A stretch of DNA of 64,000 bases from Lachnospiraceae bacterium (GCA_021770345.1 JAETRD010000011.1:1-64000); one strand, 5' to 3'. Positions 26,990 through 35,369 are shown, counted from the first letter of the stretch. The notes: generated by a model not told the origin, from the letters alone. Translations and numbers: made by a program.

Positions 26990-28498
26990 CTAAATCATGT
27001 ACTCAATAATATCTGTCTGTTTGAGATCCCGCGATCTGCAAAACTCTCCCGTCACCTTAAAATCCTTCATGATAATCAGTTTATCCGCCATTCCGATCAG
27101 CTCCGACAGTTCCTCGGAGATCATCAGAATCGCCTTGCCCTCTTTTTTCATCTGCTCGATCAGCCCGTACATATACTGTTTCACCCCGATATCCACACCT
27201 CTGGTCGGACAGTCCATGATAATGACCTCCGAATCTTTCGCGGTCCATTTCGCAAACGAAACCTTCTGCTTATTTCCTCCGGAGAGCGTATTCACATACT
27301 GCCTTCCGTTCTGGCATTTGATGCGGAACCGCTCAATCTGCGCGTCCGCCAGCTTCTTTTCCTGTTTCGGGCTGATAAACGTCGCACGCTCCATGCCCGG
27401 AATCGACGGAAGCACAATATTGTCCCCGATTGCGCCCTCTAAAATCAGCGCCTCGGAATCTCTGTTTTTTGAAATATATCCGATGCCGCTCTCGATCGCC
27501 TGCAGCGGCGTTTTGATTTCCGCACCGTTGCGCAATACTCTGCCGCCCTCGATTTTTTCAAGCCCGTAAGCAATCCTTCCGATATCGTGCATTCCGCAGC
27601 CGGACAGACCACCGAAACCGATGATCTCTCCCTTATGCAGCTTCAGGCTGAAATTTCTGATTTTCCCGAACGTGATATCTTCCAGTTCCAGGAGAACCTC
27701 GTCACCACACGAGGCGTCATAGTCCTCTCTGTAGTATTTCTCCCCGATCTCGCGCCCCACCATCAGGTAGCGTATCGTCTTCACCGCGTCCGCCGCATCC
27801 ATCTCCCCGCGGTTTAACGTTCCCCGAATTTCCCCGTCCCGCAGAACCGTCAGGTTGTTGCACTGTTCCATGATCTCGTCCATATCGTGAGAGACAAACA
27901 CGACGGCCTTGTTTTCCTCCTCCGCCATCCTGTGAATCAGCCGGTAGAGGATTTCGCGGCCCTCTAACGAGAGCGCCGTCGTCGTCTCATCCACGACGAG
28001 AATCTCCGTGTCGTCCATGACTCCACGGACCAGCTCAATCAGCTTCCGATCCTCAAACGTGAGCCGGTCAATCGGATCGGACGCTTTTATCCGCGCAATC
28101 CCGAATTTCTGCAGCAGCTTATCGGCTTCGACATTCATTTTCCTGATATTGATAACGCCGAACGACGAAAACTCATCCTCGCGCCCTGCGAAGATATTCT
28201 GCGCTACCGTGACCCCGGAAATCGTGTTTGCCTCCTGCAGAATCATGGAAATCCCTGCCCGCTGCGCCTCCACCATGCTCTGGGGCTTCCACGGCTGTCC
28301 TTTAAAGTACATTTCCCCTCTGGTAGCCGGCTGCATTCCTGAGGCAATCGACATAATCGTGGATTTTCCGGAACCGTTTTCCCCGATCAGTCCCCGGATT
28401 TCCCCGCGCCGCAAAACGAAATCCACATCATTTAAAGCGATCGTCGGTCCGAATTCCTTTCTCATCTTTTTTGCTTCAAAAATGATTTCCTGCTCCAT
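26990..28498 (-). CDS. Sugar ABC transporter ATP-binding protein, duplicated NBD (RbsA/MglA type)
   Basis: This 502-residue protein has two ATPase halves. The first has Walker A GENGSGKST (39-47) and Walker B-like ILVVDETTTALS. In the second half Walker A is degenerate (GFGGLSGCGMHD), as usual for the family, and the signature LSGGNKQKVSFAKW is intact. The Walker B Glu is replaced by Cys430 (IIMDCPTRGVD where DEPTRG is usual). The first half should therefore carry the catalytic load. The start at 28498 follows GGAGGGGAAC. It is the first gene of the importer-glycosidase operon and is divergent from an AraC regulator. Confidence 0.92.
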   Translation of the reverse strand: MEQEIIFEAKKMRKEFGPTIALNDVDFVLRRGEIRGLIGENGSGKSTIMSIASGMQPATRGEMYFKGQPWKPQSMVEAQRAGISMILQEANTISGVTVAQNIFAGREDEFSSFGVINIRKMNVEADKLLQKFGIARIKASDPIDRLTFEDRKLIELVRGVMDDTEILVVDETTTALSLEGREILYRLIHRMAEEENKAVVFVSHDMDEIMEQCNNLTVLRDGEIRGTLNRGEMDAADAVKTIRYLMVGREIGEKYYREDYDASCGDEVLLELEDITFGKIRNFSLKLHKGEIIGFGGLSGCGMHDIGRIAYGLEKIEGGRVLRNGAEIKTPLQAIESGIGYISKNRDSEALILEGAIGDNIVLPSIPGMERATFISPKQEKKLADAQIERFRIKCQNGRQYVNTLSGGNKQKVSFAKWTAKDSEVIIMDCPTRGVDIGVKQYMYGLIEQMKKEGKAILMISEELSELIGMADKLIIMKDFKVTGEFCRSRDLKQTDIIEYMI

Positions 28499-28595
28499 GT
28501 TCCCCTCCAATAAACTCTCAATACCTGTACCTGTTACTAATAGTCTAATTTCCAATCCCTATGCCCGCCACGCATATATTACTTGTTTTTAGCAC

Positions 28596-28612
28596 AATAT
28601 TACGGTAATATT
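28596..28612. promoter_or_regulatory. 17-bp perfect palindrome in the divergent ABC/AraC control region
   Basis: AATATTAC-G-GTAATATT is a perfect inverted repeat 71 bases before the AraC ATG and about 98 bases before the ATPase start. It is the best candidate operator for the divergent pair. I could not pick a convincing sigma-A promoter in 28499-28682 for either direction. Confidence 0.5.
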
Positions 28613-28682
28613 AAATTAAACGTAATTTTATCGCTTTATTTCCAGCCATTTCCGGCAAATACGAATAAAAGGAGGTTCTGTT

Positions 28683-29906
28683 ATGGACGATGCAAAAAAT
28701 TATGATCTGTTCGGCATCTTTTTAAACGCTTACCGCATCCGGCACATTCAGCTGTCCGCGGCAGCAGACAACCTCTCCACGATTGATTTTGAGTTTCGCA
28801 GACAGATTTATCAGGACTTTGACTACGCACCGCTTTTTGCCTCCATAACCTCGCATGCGGCGCCTGCGCTGCCCGTCGAATACGTCGACGACATCGGCCT
28901 GCACTATTTCGCCGCGCGCATGATCGAATCCGAAAGCACTTACCATATTCTCGGGCCCTTTCTGTTTCAGAGCCCGTCCTTTCTCGAGAGCGATGACGAT
29001 CTCGTCTCTTTCCTCGAAAAAAACAACATCCACCCGCGCCACTCCTCCCAGGTAAAGAATTATTTTGCCCGAATCACCGTCATCTCCGACCAGCTTGCCT
29101 GCAAATATCTGTACGAGGCGATTCTCGAAAAAACGCTGGGGACTGCCGTCCATCTTCTGACCGTCACATCCGCGGACACAAAAAAGGATGCCATCGCAAG
29201 ACAGAGTATTTCTGCTTCCGATACCACCCTTGACTATGACGCTTTTGAGGCGCGCTATGAAACGGAAAACAAAATGCTTGATGCCATCGCCGCCGGAGAC
29301 ACGCAAAAGGCCCTGTACTATCTCCATCTCTTCCGCGGCTTCACGCTCAAAACGCGCACCGACAACCCTCTGCGAAGCGCAAAGGATTATATTATCTCCG
29401 CGAACACGGCCTTCCGAAAGGCGGCCGAACGCGCCTGCGTACACCCGCTTTATATCGATCAGATCTCCGGTCGCTTTATCGAGGAGATCGAGCAGGCCGA
29501 CTCGTTCGTGCAGTTAGACAATCTGAACGCCAATATGGTCCGCAAATACTGCCTTCTCGTGCGCTCCTACTCCCGCGCACAGTACTCGCCGCTGATCCGA
29601 AACTGTCTGAACTATATTGATTTTAATTTCAAGCAGCCGCTTTCCCTGCTCTTTTTTGCCGAAAAATATGCGGTCAGCAAAAATTATCTGTCCACACTGT
29701 TTCACCGCGAGGTAAAAGTAACGATGACAGAGTATATCAATACCGCAAGGATCCGTCACGCGATTATGCTCTTAAACACGACTGATCTGAGCATGCAGGC
29801 AATCTCCGAACAGTGCGGCTTTTCGGACGCAAATTACTTTACGCGCACCTTCAAAAAAATACAGGGAATGTCTCCGTTAAAGTATCGACAATCCCTGCTT
29901 GGCTGA
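28683..29906 (+). CDS. AraC family transcriptional regulator of the glycoside locus
   Basis: This 407-residue protein carries the AraC DNA-binding domain in its last 100 residues, with two helix-turn-helix motifs (FFAEKYAVSKNYLSTLFHRE and AISEQCGFSDANYFTRTFKK) and the MSPLKYR ending. The first 300 residues do not look like a cupin domain and resemble the long sensor regions of YesN-like AraC proteins without a receiver. AAAAGGAGG precedes the ATG. It is divergent from the ABC-glycosidase operon, so it is the likely activator. The ligand cannot be read from sequence. Confidence 0.9.
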   Translation: MDDAKNYDLFGIFLNAYRIRHIQLSAAADNLSTIDFEFRRQIYQDFDYAPLFASITSHAAPALPVEYVDDIGLHYFAARMIESESTYHILGPFLFQSPSFLESDDDLVSFLEKNNIHPRHSSQVKNYFARITVISDQLACKYLYEAILEKTLGTAVHLLTVTSADTKKDAIARQSISASDTTLDYDAFEARYETENKMLDAIAAGDTQKALYYLHLFRGFTLKTRTDNPLRSAKDYIISANTAFRKAAERACVHPLYIDQISGRFIEEIEQADSFVQLDNLNANMVRKYCLLVRSYSRAQYSPLIRNCLNYIDFNFKQPLSLLFFAEKYAVSKNYLSTLFHREVKVTMTEYINTARIRHAIMLLNTTDLSMQAISEQCGFSDANYFTRTFKKIQGMSPLKYRQSLLG

Positions 29907-29917
29907 CTTTCGTCTTA

Positions 29918-30556
29918 TTATAAAATTTTCAGTAAATCACGGATCCGTTCCAATCTGTAATCCGCGAGACCGCCTGGGACCGCATCCCCGATCGCAGCGG
30001 TTTTCATGCCTCCGGCGATTCCGGCCGCAATCCCCGCCGCCGCATCCTCGACGACGAGACACCGTCCGGGCTCCTCACCCAGCAGCCCGGCGGCCCTCAA
30101 AAACACCTCGGGATCCGGTTTTGACCTTGTGATCTGCGTTCCGTCGGAAACAGCGTCAAACGCTTCCGACAGCCCGACTTTTTCCAAAATAAATTTTGCG
30201 TTTTTGCTCGACGAACCGAGTGCAACGGCATAGCCGCGCTCCCGAAGCTCCGCCAGTACCGCCCGCACATCCGCGCCGACATCCGCCGGCGTCATCCCTG
30301 CGAGCAGTCCGCGGTATATCCTGTTTTTTTCGTCCGCGACCGCCTCTTTCTCTTCCTGGGATAAGGGTGCACCCTCATACCGCTCAAGAATGATCTCAAG
30401 GCTCTCCATCCGGCTGACACCGCGCAGGCGGTGGTTGATCTCCTCGTCAAAATAAATGCCGCGCGCATCCGCGACCGCCTTCCACGCCTGATAGTGGAAG
30501 CAGTCGGTAAACACAAGAACCCCGTCCAAATCAAAAATTACTGCATGAATCTTCAT
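29918..30556 (-). CDS. pgmB: Beta-phosphoglucomutase (HAD superfamily)
   Basis: This 212-residue protein has HAD motif I FDLDGVLVFTD with the phosphorylated Asp9 and general acid/base Asp11, motif II LGSSSKNA, the Lys of SKPDPEVFL and motif IV VVEDAAAGI. The HYQAWKAVA and LRGVSRMESLE segments after motif I are typical of beta-phosphoglucomutase, which converts beta-glucose 1-phosphate to glucose 6-phosphate. The gene is convergent with the AraC gene (11 bases apart). Its presence hints that a phosphorylase product enters glycolysis, although no clear phosphorylase is in the window. The ribosome binding site lies in a hairpin. Confidence 0.88.
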   Translation of the reverse strand: MKIHAVIFDLDGVLVFTDCFHYQAWKAVADARGIYFDEEINHRLRGVSRMESLEIILERYEGAPLSQEEKEAVADEKNRIYRGLLAGMTPADVGADVRAVLAELRERGYAVALGSSSKNAKFILEKVGLSEAFDAVSDGTQITRSKPDPEVFLRAAGLLGEEPGRCLVVEDAAAGIAAGIAGGMKTAAIGDAVPGGLADYRLERIRDLLKIL

Positions 30557-30564
30557 TTTTTTCT

Positions 30565-30594
30565 CCTGCTATCTGTTTTTTTACAGGCAGCAGG
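30565..30594 (-). promoter_or_regulatory. Hairpin overlapping the pgmB ribosome binding site
   Basis: On the minus strand CCTGCT-GC-CTGT pairs with ACAG-AT-AGCAGG around a loop of six A residues. The 3' arm runs into the AGGAG that serves the pgmB ATG. No T-run follows. The rest of 30557-30672 shows nothing else. Confidence 0.4.
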
Positions 30595-30672
30595 TATCGG
30601 TTGAGTTTATTAAATTACTATATAGCACAGATTCCGGGAAATATCAAATTCTTTTTACAGCGCCAGGACTTT

Positions 30673-32052
30673 TCACTGCGGTCCGGTCAACACGCGGTTT
30701 AAGAGGTCCGCTAACGGAACCATCGCGTTCATCGCCTCCTCGACCGTATTTGTCTGGGCTCCGACCTCGATCAAAAGCGTTTTCGGACAATAGTGCATGT
30801 TGTAGCGGTAACCCTTTAAGTAGATTCTTCTGGTAAAGCCCGGGTAGTATTCCGCCGCGGCCAGCTGCATCTGAAACGAGATTGCAAGATTGTCTGCTAT
30901 GTACGGATTGTACAGATAATCGATGTCCCCGGTGCGGGTCGTCCTGCTCAGACCGTTAAAAAACATGATCTGCGCCATCCGCTGCCCGCCCTGTTCCGTC
31001 ACGAGCCTTGTGTCCTCGCGCACGCCGTCCCGGTGCAGATCGATCACCACCTCGATGCTCGGGTTTTCCGCCAGAATCTGCTCCACCGCCGGCGCCGCAT
31101 TGGAGTACGCATGGTCTCTGTCCCCCACGTCGTACTCCCCTTTGTGATGAATCACCTGCATGCCGTAGCGCTCCGTCAGAATCTTTGTGAGATAGTCTCC
31201 GACCCCCACGACCGTCGTTCCGGCGTCCCCCGGGATGGAATCCGCATACCCCTCCTGGGAATGGGTGTGATAAATAAGAATCTGGGGCGTAGACGCGTCG
31301 TGGGAAAGCCTCACGTCTTTTCCAAGCAGCGCATCCACATTGAGCTGGCTCCCGTCGATCGTTGTCGTGCTGTCAATCTGGTAAAAATTCTGCACCAGAA
31401 AATCAAAATCACGCAGCTTTTCCCGCGAGTAGACCGTTACCTTCTCCCCGGTTCCCACTGCGCCGAGCAGGCCTGTACCAACGGCGGAGTCCCCCTGCGC
31501 CGGCGTCTCCTCCCCTGCCTGGGCGGCCGCGCTCTCCCCGTCGCCTGTCCCGACGGCGTCGGGCGGCGCATCCGTCCATCCCGCCGACGGCATGTCGGAG
31601 GCCGTCCCGTCCTCCGGCACATCGGAAGCGGCCGCATCCTCCTGTTCCTCGCCTACTATGACAACTTTCCCGGTCTCCTCATCCACATAATTTTCGTCGG
31701 CCGCCTCTCTTGCCAGAATCATCTCATAGGAGAGCTCGCTCTCCACCTGCGTCGGATAGCTTTCCGGTTCCGACTCCGGCGCCGCTCCTCCCACCGGGAA
31801 AAAGGCGTCCAGCAGATACTCCGTGATATTCCCCTCGCCACTCTCCTCATACCAGAGCCCCGGCATATACAGTTCAAGCAGATCCTCGTAGCAGACCGCC
31901 GCAAACTCGCGCCTCACGCCGGCCATTCCCTTTCCCCAGCCCTCAAAGACAAGCAGCAGCGCCGCTCCGGCCAGCATCAGAAGAATCAGCGTTTTCTTTT
32001 CCTTTCTCTCTCTCTGTTTCCTTCTCCGATAAGAGTGTCTATAAATACGCAT
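30673..32052 (-). CDS. spoIIP: Stage II sporulation protein P (peptidoglycan amidase/endopeptidase)
   Basis: This 459-residue protein has a basic N-terminus, one membrane helix (about 21-38), a long low-complexity linker rich in Ala, Glu, Asp and Pro (about 80-200), and a C-terminal Amidase_3-like SpoIIP domain. Zinc-ligand motifs are LIYHTHSQEGY, VVIDLHRDGV and LLIEVGAQTN. SpoIIP works with SpoIID and SpoIIM in septal peptidoglycan removal during engulfment. It follows gpr by 27 bases, the same order as in Bacillus, so both are probably read from the sigma-G-like promoter. A weak ribosome binding site precedes the ATG. Confidence 0.93.
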   Translation of the reverse strand: MRIYRHSYRRRKQRERKEKKTLILLMLAGAALLLVFEGWGKGMAGVRREFAAVCYEDLLELYMPGLWYEESGEGNITEYLLDAFFPVGGAAPESEPESYPTQVESELSYEMILAREAADENYVDEETGKVVIVGEEQEDAAASDVPEDGTASDMPSAGWTDAPPDAVGTGDGESAAAQAGEETPAQGDSAVGTGLLGAVGTGEKVTVYSREKLRDFDFLVQNFYQIDSTTTIDGSQLNVDALLGKDVRLSHDASTPQILIYHTHSQEGYADSIPGDAGTTVVGVGDYLTKILTERYGMQVIHHKGEYDVGDRDHAYSNAAPAVEQILAENPSIEVVIDLHRDGVREDTRLVTEQGGQRMAQIMFFNGLSRTTRTGDIDYLYNPYIADNLAISFQMQLAAAEYYPGFTRRIYLKGYRYNMHYCPKTLLIEVGAQTNTVEEAMNAMVPLADLLNRVLTGPQ

Positions 32053-32079
32053 ACTTAACTATATGCGGCCGCTTTTCTT

Positions 32080-33021
32080 TTATGCGAAAGCGATATTGAG
32101 GCCCTCAGAAATCGTGAAGCTTAAGCGTTTGACTGACTCGTCGATGTCTTTTGGCGTTACGAACATCGTATTCAGATTCGGGGAAAGCAATTCTCTGATC
32201 AGCTCATATTTTTCCGCATCGTTTAATTCCCCAAGCGAATTTCCCAGATCCTCAAATGCCGCACTCTGCGTCATCGCCGTCACGAGGTTGTACATCGTGT
32301 CGTTGACGATCGTCGCCGCGTCCACAACCGTCGGAATCCCGATGGATATAACCGGCACGCCGAGGCTTTTCTCGTTTAACCCGTGTCTGTGATTGCCGAC
32401 GCCGCTGCCGGGGTTGATTCCGGTGTCCGTCACCTGTATCGTGCGGTTCAGGCGTTTGGTACTCCGCGCGGCCAGCGCGTCCACCGCCACGACAAGGTCC
32501 GGCTTTGTCTCCCGAATGATTCCCCTGATAATCTCAAGGCTCTCCATACCGGTCTGTGCCATCACCCCCGGCACAATGCTGCTGATGCGGTTTACCTCGT
32601 CTTTTCCGAACGCATATTTCCCGTATTCCTTAATAATATGACGCGTGATGAAAAGATTGTCCACGACGCGCGGCCCGAGCGCATCCGGCGTGACCTCGCG
32701 GTTTCCGAGCCCCACGACCAGCACCGACATCGGATCCTTTTTGACGCGCACCAGCTTTTTGATCACGCCTGCAAGCTGCACGGAGATCTCTCTGTGGTAC
32801 CCGTCATCCTCCTCGTCCATATTCCCCGCCTCAATGGTAATGTAGGTTCCCTTTGGCTTTCCCATGGTCTTCGCTCCGTTTTCCGTCTCGATCACAACGG
32901 TGCTGATGGTCAAATTTTTGTCAATCCGCTCCTCCATAAAGCGAACGCCTTTCAGCTCCACGTTGTCTTCGTTCATTTTTTCCTGCGTTTCCAAAGCCAA
33001 ATCCGTACGAATCTGATACAT
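32080..33021 (-). CDS. gpr: Germination protease (spore SASP-degrading, A25 family)
   Basis: This 313-residue zymogen protease degrades small acid-soluble spore proteins when spores germinate. The N-terminus IRTDLALE marks the auto-cleavage site of the family, giving a very short propeptide of about five residues. VVGLGNREVTPDALGPRV, SIVPGVMAQTGMES and DALAARSTKRLNRTIQ are conserved blocks. GGAGGGAAGC directly precedes the ATG at 33021. Upstream is a sigma-G-type promoter, and spoIIP follows. Confidence 0.95.
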   Translation of the reverse strand: MYQIRTDLALETQEKMNEDNVELKGVRFMEERIDKNLTISTVVIETENGAKTMGKPKGTYITIEAGNMDEEDDGYHREISVQLAGVIKKLVRVKKDPMSVLVVGLGNREVTPDALGPRVVDNLFITRHIIKEYGKYAFGKDEVNRISSIVPGVMAQTGMESLEIIRGIIRETKPDLVVAVDALAARSTKRLNRTIQVTDTGINPGSGVGNHRHGLNEKSLGVPVISIGIPTVVDAATIVNDTMYNLVTAMTQSAAFEDLGNSLGELNDAEKYELIRELLSPNLNTMFVTPKDIDESVKRLSFTISEGLNIAFA

Positions 33022-33085
33022 GCTTCCCTCCATGTGTACACGTTTTCTATGCATTCTGACTGTCTTTCTTTTCCTGTTTATCCCA

Positions 33086-33115
33086 TAGTATGGCACTGCC
33101 GAAAAAAATTATCCG
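33086..33115 (-). promoter_or_regulatory. Sigma-G (forespore) type promoter of gpr
   Basis: On the minus strand CGGATA (33115-33110), 17 bases and CATACTA (33092-33086) match the known sigma-F/sigma-G pattern (TGAATA...CATACTA). It lies 65 bases before the gpr ATG, and gpr is a known forespore gene. Confidence 0.75.
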
Positions 33116-33142
33116 TCTGCCGCATATTTTCTGCATTTTCCC

Positions 33143-33171
33143 TTGACAGAACCGGAAGAATATCCTAAAAT
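33143..33171 (+). promoter_or_regulatory. Sigma-A promoter of rpsT
   Basis: TTGACA (33143-33148), a 17-base spacer and TAAAAT (33166-33171) form a near-consensus promoter. The transcript would carry a leader of about 85 bases before the TTG start, long enough for S20 autoregulation. Confidence 0.85.
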
Positions 33172-33263
33172 ACATTCGTATGTTTACATTGAACTGTCCG
33201 TGTCCGGCTTTAATGTAGATAAATTCAAACGCGATAATAACCATAAAATTGGAGGTGTACGGA

Positions 33264-33527
33264 TTGGCTAACATTAAATCTGCTAAGAAACGAATTTTAG
33301 TGACAGACATCAAGACTGCCAGAAACAAATCGATCAGAAGCGAGGTAAAGACTTCTATTAAAAAAGTTGAGGCTGCTGTGGCTGCAAACGATAAAGCCGC
33401 TGCCGATGCTGCTTTAAAGACTGCTGTCTCCACGATTGAGAGCGCGGCTTCCAAGGGAGTTTACCACAAGAACAATTCTGCCAGAAAAGTTTCCCGTCTG
33501 ACAAAGCTTGTAAACGCGATGGCGTAA
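33264..33527 (+). CDS. rpsT: 30S ribosomal protein S20
   Basis: This 87-residue basic protein (MANIKSAKKRILVT after Met, then ARNKSIRSEVKT and KGVYHKNNSARKVSRL) is the small-subunit protein S20, which binds 16S rRNA. I place the start at the TTG at 33264: GGAGG lies eight bases upstream, the encoded N-terminus and length match S20 exactly, and an upstream in-frame codon would overlap the ribosome binding site. A non-ATG start is typical of S20 genes and supports translational self-control. It is monocistronic, with a strong promoter and terminator. Confidence 0.96.
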   Translation: MANIKSAKKRILVTDIKTARNKSIRSEVKTSIKKVEAAVAANDKAAADAALKTAVSTIESAASKGVYHKNNSARKVSRLTKLVNAMA

Positions 33528-33571
33528 CAGGCGATATATTTTTTGAATGCAAGGGGACTAACCCACCCCGT

Positions 33572-33601
33572 AAAAACCAGCACCGTCATGCTGGTTTTTT
33601 T
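33572..33601 (+). terminator. Intrinsic terminator of rpsT
   Basis: An 11-bp stem (AAAAACCAGCA with TGCTGGTTTTT) and 6-base loop run into a T-tract. It lies 45 bases after the rpsT stop and could also work on the other strand. Confidence 0.85.
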
Positions 33602-33607
33602 GTGCGC

Positions 33608-33674
33608 AAAAAGGGACTGCACGCTTTGCGAACCGTCCGTTGTGAAACAAAACGGTTGTCCGCAAAGCGTGCAG
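33608..33674 (-). terminator. Long hairpin terminator of the sigma/anti-sigma operon
   Basis: A perfect 14-bp stem (33617-33630 with 33661-33674) encloses a second smaller stem, and on the minus strand is followed by CCCTTTTTG. It ends the transcript of the gene with stop at 33695. The left arm shares the core motif of the repeated hairpins at 42921-42997. Confidence 0.8.
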
Positions 33675-33694
33675 CCTCTGGCACATCCCGGCAC

Positions 33695-34849
33695 TTATCT
33701 CGGAACGTAGACGACATACTCTACGGTGCCGTCCGCACGGATGACCGCCGTCTGGATTTCGACACTGTCGAGCGTGCCGGCATCGCTGCCGCCGACAATC
33801 TGAATCTTTCCGATCTGTGACGTATCCAACACCAGATCGACGTTAAATCCGCTCTCATTGCCGTCGTCGCCACGGACCGTCACCCAGCCGTCCGCATCCG
33901 GCGTCAGTGTCTGTCTGGTGCTCTCCACCGGTTTCGCACAGGTATCGATCGTCTCCGGCGTCAGCTGACGCCAGAACTGTTCCGTCTCGCCGGTCTCCCC
34001 GGTCTCTGTGTCCGCGGTCTCCTCTTCGCCGTTCATCCATGCATCCACCTTTTCAAGCAGCGCAGCAGCAGCCTCTTTATCCGCTTTGGCGGGGTCAATG
34101 GGGAGACGAAACAACGCATTGGTGCCCGTGTAGGACTCGTTTCTGGAAATTTTCCCCGTCGCCTCATCATACAGGTATGCCCCATTGTTATAAAAGGTTC
34201 CGTCGCAGACGCACAGATAAAGCTCCCTGTCCGCAAAAACTTCCACATTGGTGCACTCCGCGAGACGATACTCAACGCCGTCTTTCACCGTCGCCGAATA
34301 TCCGCCTCCCATGGTCACCGCATTATAACATGCCGGATCATAGCCCTGCATCAGCGGGGATATAAAAAACGGCTGCTTTCCGTATTCCCCCGAAGAAGTA
34401 TCCGGCATCGGCGTCCCGTCCTCGCGCACAATCGCCACCACGGAATAGAATCTGTCGGAGTCCACCTCCCCGTTTACCGTCGGAAGAAATTCCGAGATCG
34501 AATCCCCGGAAGCAATCCCGAGCAGCGCAATGCGGTAGCCGCCGTACGTCTGAACCTCATTTATCTCCTCCCCGTTTTGAAATACCGCGCCAAGCTTTTC
34601 ATCGCCAAACTCCTCCGCCACCGCATCCGGCGTCAGATATTTCCACGCCGCATACACACTGCCGGAACCGACGCCTATCACGAGTGCGGCAGACAACGCC
34701 AACGCCGGTATTTTTGCCGCCATTCTGTTTTTTCCTGTCATATGTTCTCTCTCCTTTGCCCTGTTTAACAGTTTTCGATTGAGCCGGAAATCCGGCTCGT
34801 CATTCGGAGTAAGGGCACGCTTTAAGATGTCATCCAAATCTCTCTTCAT
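33695..34849 (-). CDS. Putative membrane-anchored anti-sigma factor
   Basis: This 384-residue protein has a cytoplasmic N-terminus of about 45 residues (MKRDLDDILKRALTPNDEPD), one membrane helix (about 46-66) and a large extracytoplasmic domain I do not recognise. Size, topology and the 20-base overlap with the upstream ECF sigma gene fit a sigma regulator of the DUF4179 type. An acidic Thr/Glu linker lies near residue 280. The extracellular part would sense the envelope signal. Anti-sigma function is inferred from context and topology. Confidence 0.65.
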   Translation of the reverse strand: MKRDLDDILKRALTPNDEPDFRLNRKLLNRAKEREHMTGKNRMAAKIPALALSAALVIGVGSGSVYAAWKYLTPDAVAEEFGDEKLGAVFQNGEEINEVQTYGGYRIALLGIASGDSISEFLPTVNGEVDSDRFYSVVAIVREDGTPMPDTSSGEYGKQPFFISPLMQGYDPACYNAVTMGGGYSATVKDGVEYRLAECTNVEVFADRELYLCVCDGTFYNNGAYLYDEATGKISRNESYTGTNALFRLPIDPAKADKEAAAALLEKVDAWMNGEEETADTETGETGETEQFWRQLTPETIDTCAKPVESTRQTLTPDADGWVTVRGDDGNESGFNVDLVLDTSQIGKIQIVGGSDAGTLDSVEIQTAVIRADGTVEYVVYVPR

Positions 34850-35369
34850 ACAAAATATCCTCCAATTCCCTCTGCAGTGACTTTCTGGCCTGATACAGTC
34901 TGCTCTTTACGGTTCCCTCGGGTATTTTTACGACTCCTGCAATCTGTGCGACAGACAGCTCCTCCATGTAATAGAGCAGCACGATCACCCGCTGCCGCTC
35001 CGGAAGCCGCTCTACCGCCTGCCGCACCGCCGCTGCCTCCTCCCTTGCGAGCAGCCATTCCTCCGGCGACTGTTCCTCGTCCGCCCACTCCTGCCCGCTT
35101 ACCTCCTGCGCATAGACCCGCTCCTCACAGATCCGCCTGCGCCATGCATATTTCCGCCTGCGGTTCTTCCAAAGCCGGACCGCGACGGAGAGCAGATAGC
35201 TTTTCGGATTCTGCCCGCAGTCAATTTTTTGTTCCAGTTCCATAGCTTTTAAAAACGTATCCTGATACAGATCGTCCGCCTCCTGCACACTGTGCGTCAG
35301 TGATCTGCAGAAGGAATAGAGTTCCTTTCCGTATGTCCGGATGCATCTTTCCAACTCCGTGTTTGTCAT
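34830..35369 (-). CDS. ECF-type RNA polymerase sigma factor
   Basis: This 179-residue protein has sigma region 2 (FCRSLTHSVQEADDLYQDTF, then NPKSYLLSVAVRLWKNRRR) and region 4 (AVERLPERQRVIVLLYYMEE, then SVAQIAGVVKIPEGTVKSRL). No other domains are present. Its stop overlaps the anti-sigma start by 20 bases, indicating translational coupling. GGGGAGGAAGC precedes the ATG. The regulon cannot be predicted, but its own promoter is a candidate target. Confidence 0.92.
   Translation of the reverse strand: MTNTELERCIRTYGKELYSFCRSLTHSVQEADDLYQDTFLKAMELEQKIDCGQNPKSYLLSVAVRLWKNRRRKYAWRRRICEERVYAQEVSGQEWADEEQSPEEWLLAREEAAAVRQAVERLPERQRVIVLLYYMEELSVAQIAGVVKIPEGTVKSRLYQARKSLQRELEDILYEERFG

Noticed and set aside
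31033-32058. A 341-codon plus-strand open frame opposite spoIIP
   Set aside because: It is antisense to a certain gene, has no ribosome binding site, and its composition is typical of a shadow frame.
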